Positions 7,061 through 11,046 of a DNA stretch of 11,046 nt are shown piece after piece. The translations under genes and the position numbers were made by a program. Source of the DNA: CAVPGH01 sp046726955 (lineage in GTDB: Bacteria > Acidobacteriota > Vicinamibacteria > Fen-336); assembly GCA_046726955.1 (NCBI GenBank), contig JBKPBQ010000301.1, positions 1-11,046 of the forward strand, given 5' to 3'. Numbering within the stretch: the stretch's first letter is position 1; each line of letters starts with the position of its first letter. Under the pieces are notes generated by a model that made no database searches, was not told the DNA's origin, and saw only the letters and a list, made by a program, of their open reading frames with translations.

Positions 7061-9620
7061 ACTCGCGGATGAACGCGAGCTTGCGGCTCCCGGTGGGGCC
7101 GTTGCGCTGCTTGCCGATGATGATCTCCGCGATCCCGCGGTTCTCGTCCGTGGGCTTGTACTCCTCCTCGCGGTAGATGAACATCACGACGTCTGCATCC
7201 TGTTCGAGGGCGCCCGAGTTGTGGCTGACGATTCCGTCCGCGAGCCATGACGCGGGATCGGGCACGGTCAGATCGAAGACGTCCTCTTCACCTGCCGGCT
7301 CGACGGAAAGCACACGATCCCAGAACACGTCGTTCTCGGCGAGCTGACGAAGCCCTTCGTCCTCGAGGAGCGTCGCGTAGCTCGATACTACCGAGCGCGA
7401 GGGAGCGAACGCGAAGTGCGATGTGCCCCCGTACGACGTCCCCCGCAGGGCGGCCATGGCTCGCTGCGTGATCCCGCGCCTGGCCATTGCCGCACGGACG
7501 AGCTCGAAGGTTTCGATCGGCGCGGTATCGACGTTGGTATTCGTGCGACGGTCACGAAGGACCTCGCGAAGCCGATCCGCGGGGGCGGACCGCGGTCCGA
7601 ACGCCCCCACCACGTCGACGAAGGTTCGCTGACTCGGCGCATCGCTGACGTGCACGCAGAGCAGCGGACGACCCTTCCTCTGTATCACCTTCTGGATTCG
7701 CGCCACTATCCCGATCCGCAGCAACAGGGCCGCGACGTCGGCCGCCAGTCCCGGGCTGCACGTCGAGAAGAAGACGCCGGGACGGCGCTTCTGACCAAAG
7801 GTGATGCAGCCGTCCGTGGCCCACAGGTGACGCAGGAAGATCGCCAGACAGCGGTTGTCGAGCTGGAAGATCGCTCGGGGAACACGCTTCAGGTGGGACC
7901 GCTGCCCGTAGATTCCCAGCTCTCGAAGCCAGGCATTGACGCCTTGGGGATGCCAGCGGTTCCCATTGCCGCTCATGACGAGCTGGTGCCAGTTGCCACG
8001 CCCGGCATGGCGGTTCACGGTGCAGCCGAACTCCCGCGCCGCATCGCTGACGATTCGGCTGTTGTCCTCGGATGCGGTCGTGTACCGAAGCGGTTGATGC
8101 ACGAGGTAGCTACCGTCGCCGATGAGGTGGCCCAGGAGGGCCAGATGGCTCTCGGGCCATTCCTCGGCAGCGGGTGGCTCCAGAAGCGTCCGGGCCAACG
8201 CCAAGCGGTCACCGGGCTGGATATCGCCGACGCGAACCCATCCCCGAGCCCCCAGCAGCCGATGCTGGGCCGTCGCTCGCAAGGAGCGTCCGCTTGCGAG
8301 GTGGATGCGTAAGACGGGGCGCTGGCCCACGCGCCATACCTTGTCGCTCCGGGCGCGGACGAGGCGCTGCTCTGGGGAAAGAGCCACGACTTCCGGCTCC
8401 GTGCCCACGAGCTCGGAAATCGGCACGCGCCGGCCATCGGCCAGCACCACCAGCGTGTCTCCCGTGACGCACTCCCTCAGATCCGAGAGCTGCGGACGGC
8501 GGTCCGTGCGCGCTTCCGGGGCGCGCGAGAGCTGGGAGAGCGCGACGACCGGCACGCCGAGCTCCTTGGCCAGGCCCTTCATCGAGCGGCTGATCGACGA
8601 GATCTCCTGCTGGCGGTTCTCGATCTTGACCCCGCCCGTCACGAGCTGCAGGTAGTCCACGACCACGAGCCCGAGGCCGTGCTCGGCCTTCAGGCGGCGG
8701 CACTTGGCCCGCATCTCCAGGGGCGTGACGCTCGCGGAGTCGTCGATGAAGATGCGCGAGCTCGAGAGGTCGGCGTAGGCCTTGGCGAGCCGCGCCCAGT
8801 CCTTCTCGTTGAGCTTGCCCGTGCGGAGACGATGCGCGTCCACCCGCGCGTCCGAGCAGAGCATGCGGAGCACGAGCTGCTCCTTCGACATCTCGAGCGA
8901 GAAGAGCCCCACCGTCTCTCCCGCCCGGAGCGACGCGTGCTGGGCGACGTTCAGGCAGAAGGACGTCTTCCCCATCGCCGGCCGCGCGGCCACGATCACG
9001 AGATCGCCCTTCTGCAACCCGCTCGTCATCTCGTCGATGTCCACGAACCCGGTGGGCAGCCCGGTGACGAGGTCCTTCGACTGGGAGAGCTGGTCGATCG
9101 TCCGGAAGCTCTCCTTGACGATGTCGCGGATGCCTACGAAGCCCTGGCGGATGCGCCGCTCCGCGATGTCGAAGATCGACTTCTCCGCGCGGTCGAGGAG
9201 GGTGGCCGCGTCCTCCTCCGCCTCGTAGCAGGACTGGACGATGCGGTTCGAGGCGTGGATGAGGTTCCGGAGCACCGCCCGCTCCTTGATGATCCGGCTC
9301 CAGTGCTCGACGTTGGTGAGGCGCGGCACGCCGTCCACGAGCCCGGCGAGGTAGCTGGCGCCGCCCGCCGCCTCGAGCGCCGTGGCCCGCGCGAGCTCGT
9401 CCTTGAGCGTGACGAGGTCGATGGGCTGGCTCTTCTCCGTGAGCACGGCCATCGCCTCGAAGATCCGCCGGTGCGACTCGCGGTAGAAGTCGTCGCGGGT
9501 GAGGATCTCCGCCGCGGAGTTGAACGCCTGGTTGTCCACGAGCACGGCCCCGAGGACCGTCCGCTCCGCGTCGAGGTTGTGGGGGAGCGTCTTGTCTTTC
9601 GCAGGGATCTCGGTGGCCAC
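7017..9620 (-). CDS. dnaB: Replicative DNA helicase DnaB, intein-containing precursor
   Basis: The precursor has 867 residues; removal of the 418-residue intein leaves a 449-residue helicase, the normal size for DnaB, the hexameric ring helicase that unwinds DNA at the replication fork. Residues 1-160 are the N-terminal domain (PHNLDAERTVLGAVLVDN). The RecA-like domain has Walker A ARPAMGKTS (212-220, K218), catalytic E243 in SLEMS, and Walker B LVVVDYLQL (D322). After the intein, SGALEQDADVVMFIYREE and GKQRNGPTG (836-844, with the arginine finger region) complete the fold. The host sequence joins cleanly as DLRE + SGALEQDAD, so the gene is functional only after splicing. The GTG at 9620 is the first start after an in-frame stop at 9636-9638. 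It has no Shine-Dalgarno, and a TAGAAT (9633-9638, minus) lies 12 bases upstream, so a very short leader is possible. It follows rplI, as in many bacteria. Confidence 0.97.
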   Translation of the reverse strand: MATEIPAKDKTLPHNLDAERTVLGAVLVDNQAFNSAAEILTRDDFYRESHRRIFEAMAVLTEKSQPIDLVTLKDELARATALEAAGGASYLAGLVDGVPRLTNVEHWSRIIKERAVLRNLIHASNRIVQSCYEAEEDAATLLDRAEKSIFDIAERRIRQGFVGIRDIVKESFRTIDQLSQSKDLVTGLPTGFVDIDEMTSGLQKGDLVIVAARPAMGKTSFCLNVAQHASLRAGETVGLFSLEMSKEQLVLRMLCSDARVDAHRLRTGKLNEKDWARLAKAYADLSSSRIFIDDSASVTPLEMRAKCRRLKAEHGLGLVVVDYLQLVTGGVKIENRQQEISSISRSMKGLAKELGVPVVALSQLSRAPEARTDRRPQLSDLRECVTGDTLVVLADGRRVPISELVGTEPEVVALSPEQRLVRARSDKVWRVGQRPVLRIHLASGRSLRATAQHRLLGARGWVRVGDIQPGDRLALARTLLEPPAAEEWPESHLALLGHLIGDGSYLVHQPLRYTTASEDNSRIVSDAAREFGCTVNRHAGRGNWHQLVMSGNGNRWHPQGVNAWLRELGIYGQRSHLKRVPRAIFQLDNRCLAIFLRHLWATDGCITFGQKRRPGVFFSTCSPGLAADVAALLLRIGIVARIQKVIQRKGRPLLCVHVSDAPSQRTFVDVVGAFGPRSAPADRLREVLRDRRTNTNVDTAPIETFELVRAAMARRGITQRAMAALRGTSYGGTSHFAFAPSRSVVSSYATLLEDEGLRQLAENDVFWDRVLSVEPAGEEDVFDLTVPDPASWLADGIVSHNSGALEQDADVVMFIYREEEYKPTDENRGIAEIIIGKQRNGPTGSRKLAFIREFTRFENLDWRGPGS
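7218..8471 (-). mobile_element. DnaB intein with LAGLIDADG homing endonuclease (418 aa)
   Basis: This in-frame insert in dnaB runs from C384 to N801 of the precursor. Splicing blocks: block A CVTGDTLVVLADG with nucleophile C384; block B SLRATAQHRLLG with T450 and H453 (TxxH); block F/G from VFDLTVP to VSHN, ending H800-N801, with S802 as the +1 nucleophile. The F-block His is replaced by Ala (A790). The central part carries two LAGLIDADG motifs, LLGHLIGDGSY (D502) and FLRHLWATDGCI (D603), both with their catalytic Asp. The endonuclease therefore looks intact and could drive homing into intein-free dnaB alleles. The arrangement, including KRSHLK-type and NPN/NTNVDTAP-type segments, resembles mycobacterial DnaB inteins as I recall them. 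Leucine codons shift from CTC (host) to CTG (intein), which supports horizontal arrival. Confidence 0.95.
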
Positions 9621-9707
9621 GTCGGTCCGCGAATTCTATGACAGGAGGGTGACCGCGGAGGACTGATTTGTGTCACCGCATCGCGACGAGCGGACGGCGA
9701 CCGGAGC

Positions 9708-9729
9708 CAACTCCGTCCGGACGGAGTTG
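9708..9729. promoter_or_regulatory. Perfect 22-bp palindrome between rplI and dnaB
   Basis: The half-site CAACTCCGTCC (9708-9718) is followed immediately by its exact reverse complement GGACGGAGTTG (9719-9729). It lies 87 bp before the dnaB start. As DNA it could bind a dimeric regulator. As RNA it would form a nine-pair stem with a CCGG loop, but neither strand has a T run after it. Operator, attenuator and transcript-end hairpin are all possible; I do not recognise the motif. Confidence 0.5.
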
Positions 9730-9757
9730 CTTCAGGAATTACTTGAGGTGTTCAGTT

Positions 9758-9795
9758 CCGACCCGATCCGGGCTCGAAGTCACGGATCGGGTCGG
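9758..9795 (-). terminator. Hairpin just after rplI, possible terminator without U-tract
   Basis: A perfect 13-bp inverted repeat, CCGACCCGATCCG (9758-9770) and CGGATCGGGTCGG (9783-9795), encloses a 12-base loop. On the minus strand it begins five bases after the rplI stop codon at 9801. The bases that follow (AACTGAACACC) are not T-rich, so it would act as a U-less terminator or as a 3' stabilising structure. It may partly separate rplI expression from dnaB. Confidence 0.55.
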
Positions 9796-9800
9796 GACCT

Positions 9801-10247
9801 CTACCCTTCCTTGGTGACCAGCAGCTTCAGCGTCGCCGAGACCTCGGGGTGCAGCTTGATCTTCACCTCGTGCTCGCCGAGGGTCTTGATGGGGTCGTCG
9901 AGCTGGACCTTGCGCTTGTCGATCTCGATGCCCTTGCCCTTGAGGAACTCGCCGATGTCGCCCGAGGTCACCGAGCCGTAGAGCTGGTCGTTCTCGCCCA
10001 CCTTGCGGGGGGCGATGAAGCGCAGCCCGGAGATGCGGCCGGCCAGCGTCTCGAACTCGGCCTTCTCCTTGGCCATGCGCGCGGCGTGGGCCTTCTTCTC
10101 CTTCTCGATCATGGCCTTGTTCGACTCGGTCACGACCATGGCCAGCCCGCGCGGCAGCAGGTAGTTGCGCCCGTACCCGTCGGCGACCTTCACCACGTCG
10201 CCGCGGCGGCCCAGCGTGCTCACGTCTTCCCTGAGGATCAGCTCCAT
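9801..10247 (-). CDS. rplI: 50S ribosomal protein L9
   Basis: The 148-residue product has the normal length of L9 and its hallmark N-terminus: MELILREDVSTLGRRGDVVKV followed by DGYGRNYLLPRGLA (about residues 23-36), which binds 23S rRNA. A long charged helix (about 41-75, ESNKAMIEKEKKAHAARMAKEKAEF) connects to the C-terminal domain (LYGSVTSGDIGEFLKGKGIEIDKRKVQLDDPIKTLGEHEVKIKLHPEV). L9 sits at the base of the L1 stalk and helps keep the reading frame. ATG 10247 is preceded by AGGGAG about seven bases upstream. The gene lies 34 bp after the DUF2232 gene and 180 bp before dnaB, the common bacterial order. A strong hairpin follows the stop codon. Confidence 0.98.
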   Translation of the reverse strand: MELILREDVSTLGRRGDVVKVADGYGRNYLLPRGLAMVVTESNKAMIEKEKKAHAARMAKEKAEFETLAGRISGLRFIAPRKVGENDQLYGSVTSGDIGEFLKGKGIEIDKRKVQLDDPIKTLGEHEVKIKLHPEVSATLKLLVTKEG

Positions 10248-10281
10248 CGAATCACTCCCTGACGGTTCGTCCCGGACCCGC

Positions 10282-11046
10282 TCACGGCTTCCTCGTCTCC
10301 GGCGGCTCGGCCCATTTGCGGAAGTCGATCCAGGTGTCGAACAGGCCGAGCAGGGACAGGATCTGCGGCGCCCAGGGGTTGATGAGAACGAGCACCACCA
10401 CCGCCGCCCGCAGCAGGGGCGGACCGTTCAGGCGGTGGGCGTAGAAGGCGGTGACGGCGAGCCCCTGGAGCATGAAGAAGAACGCGAGCACCAGGAGCAC
10501 GTTGTAGGCGGCGGGGCGGAAGTCGGCGACGGCCACCGACGCTCCCGCGAACACGAAGGCCACGGCGAGCAGCGGCGACCAGCGAATGCGCTCGAACTCG
10601 CCGCCCTCGAGCCAGCCGGGGTCGCGTCGCGCCAGGTAGAAGCGCAGGAGAGCGGCGTTGGCGAGCACGACGAGGCCGCCCGCGATGATGTAGGCGCCGG
10701 GGAAGACGACGGCCATGGCGTTTCGCAGCGCCGTCATCTGCTCCGTCCAGTCCGCGATCTTCTCGGGCGGCAGCCCGCTCGCCTTCAGCCCCTCCAGGAA
10801 CTGCGGGGAGCTGAACTCGTCGAGCGGCGCCAGGAAGCTCTTGGACATGGGCTCGCTGCGGAACACGAGCGCCAGCGAGATCTGCAGGGAGACGAGCACG
10901 AACGCCCACCCGCAGCCCCGCAGCAGGCCCCGTCCGCGGGCGAGCGCCTCCGCGATGAGCAGGCTCGGGATCACGAGGAACAGCAGGAAGACCACCGAGT
11001 GCGACGGGGAGAAGGCGGCGCCGAGGATGCCCGCGGCCACGAGGGA
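10282..11046 (-). CDS. DUF2232 (YybS-like) membrane protein, 5' end outside window
   Basis: The frame is open from the stop at 10282 to the right edge, giving 254 residues. It reads through a GTG at 11040 with no stop before the edge, so the true start is probably outside. The sequence is strongly hydrophobic, with several membrane segments (HSVVFLLFLVIPSLLIA, GWAFVLVSLQISLALVF, YIIAGGLVVLANAALLRFYLA, LLAVAFVFAGASVAVA, NVLLVLAFFFMLQGLAVTAFY, AAVVVLVLINPWAPQILSLLGL). A soluble stretch of about 50 residues (FLAPLDEFSSPQFLEGLKASG...) lies between the second and third. The LxFFFMLQGLA...FYAHRL and (I/L)GLFDTWIDFRK end are typical of the DUF2232/YybS family. That family is an uncharacterised inner-membrane group often encoded between rpsR and rplI, exactly the position here. 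The function is unknown; co-expression with rplI is likely because only 34 bp separate them. Confidence 0.85.
   Translation of the reverse strand, partial: SLVAAGILGAAFSPSHSVVFLLFLVIPSLLIAEALARGRGLLRGCGWAFVLVSLQISLALVFRSEPMSKSFLAPLDEFSSPQFLEGLKASGLPPEKIADWTEQMTALRNAMAVVFPGAYIIAGGLVVLANAALLRFYLARRDPGWLEGGEFERIRWSPLLAVAFVFAGASVAVADFRPAAYNVLLVLAFFFMLQGLAVTAFYAHRLNGPPLLRAAVVVLVLINPWAPQILSLLGLFDTWIDFRKWAEPPETRKP

Noticed and set aside
7416..8312. A 298-codon plus-strand frame inside the intein region
   Set aside because: Antisense to the endonuclease domain, whose motifs on the minus strand are intact; this frame has no start signal or motif.
7218..8471. A disrupted dnaB made of two genes or interrupted by an insertion sequence
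   Set aside because: The frame is continuous with splicing blocks at both ends and no transposase or terminal repeats; an intein explains it fully.
8679..9641. A 320-codon plus-strand open frame opposite the N-terminal half of dnaB
   Set aside because: Shadow of a highly conserved helicase; no recognisable domain and strong Arg/Glu/Val bias.
1..11046. CRISPR arrays, tRNA or rRNA genes, toxin-antitoxin pairs, riboswitches
   Set aside because: Gaps are short and I saw no spaced direct repeats, cloverleaf sequences or known leader motifs; I cannot run covariance searches, so weak RNAs could be missed.

Overview
The window is GC-rich bacterial DNA with dense coding, strong GC bias at third codon positions and a CTC-dominated leucine codon set. 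The gene order DUF2232 membrane protein - rplI - dnaB at the right end is a conserved bacterial chromosomal block (normally preceded by rpsF-rpsR), so this is core chromosome and not a plasmid or phage. Secreted VPS10/sortilin-type Asp-box propellers together with this block fit a soil or sediment lineage such as Rokubacteria/Methylomirabilota, Acidobacteria or a deltaproteobacterial relative. The exact phylum is inference; there is no marker here that settles it.

Layout. Positions 1-398 (minus) hold the N-terminal part of an AsmA/TamB-like inner-membrane-anchored protein that runs off the left edge. Positions 551-793 (minus) hold a small zinc-ribbon-like protein. Positions 1061-2833 (plus) encode a complete ABC exporter half-transporter with fused membrane and ATPase domains. 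It converges on 2848-5991 (minus), a large secreted beta-propeller protein with eleven Asp-boxes. A 100-bp divergent promoter region separates that gene from 6092-7060 (plus), a ureohydrolase (agmatinase/arginase family) with all its metal ligands. The ureohydrolase gene overlaps tail-to-tail, by 44 bp, with dnaB.

Positions 7017-9620 (minus) encode the replicative helicase DnaB, interrupted by a 418-residue intein with a LAGLIDADG homing endonuclease (7218-8471). rplI (9801-10247) and a DUF2232 membrane protein (10282 to beyond the right edge) lie upstream of dnaB on the same strand. Two strong dyad symmetries sit between rplI and dnaB.

How the genes relate: DUF2232, rplI and dnaB probably form one transcription unit, or two if the inter-gene hairpins terminate or process the message. 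The other genes look like independent units (transport, envelope, nitrogen metabolism), and I see no functional link among them. I found no CRISPR array, tRNA, rRNA, insertion sequence or defence cassette. The one mobile element is the intein, which has codon usage unlike its host gene, a shifted insertion point and an altered splicing block. I do not see a convincing new multi-gene system here.
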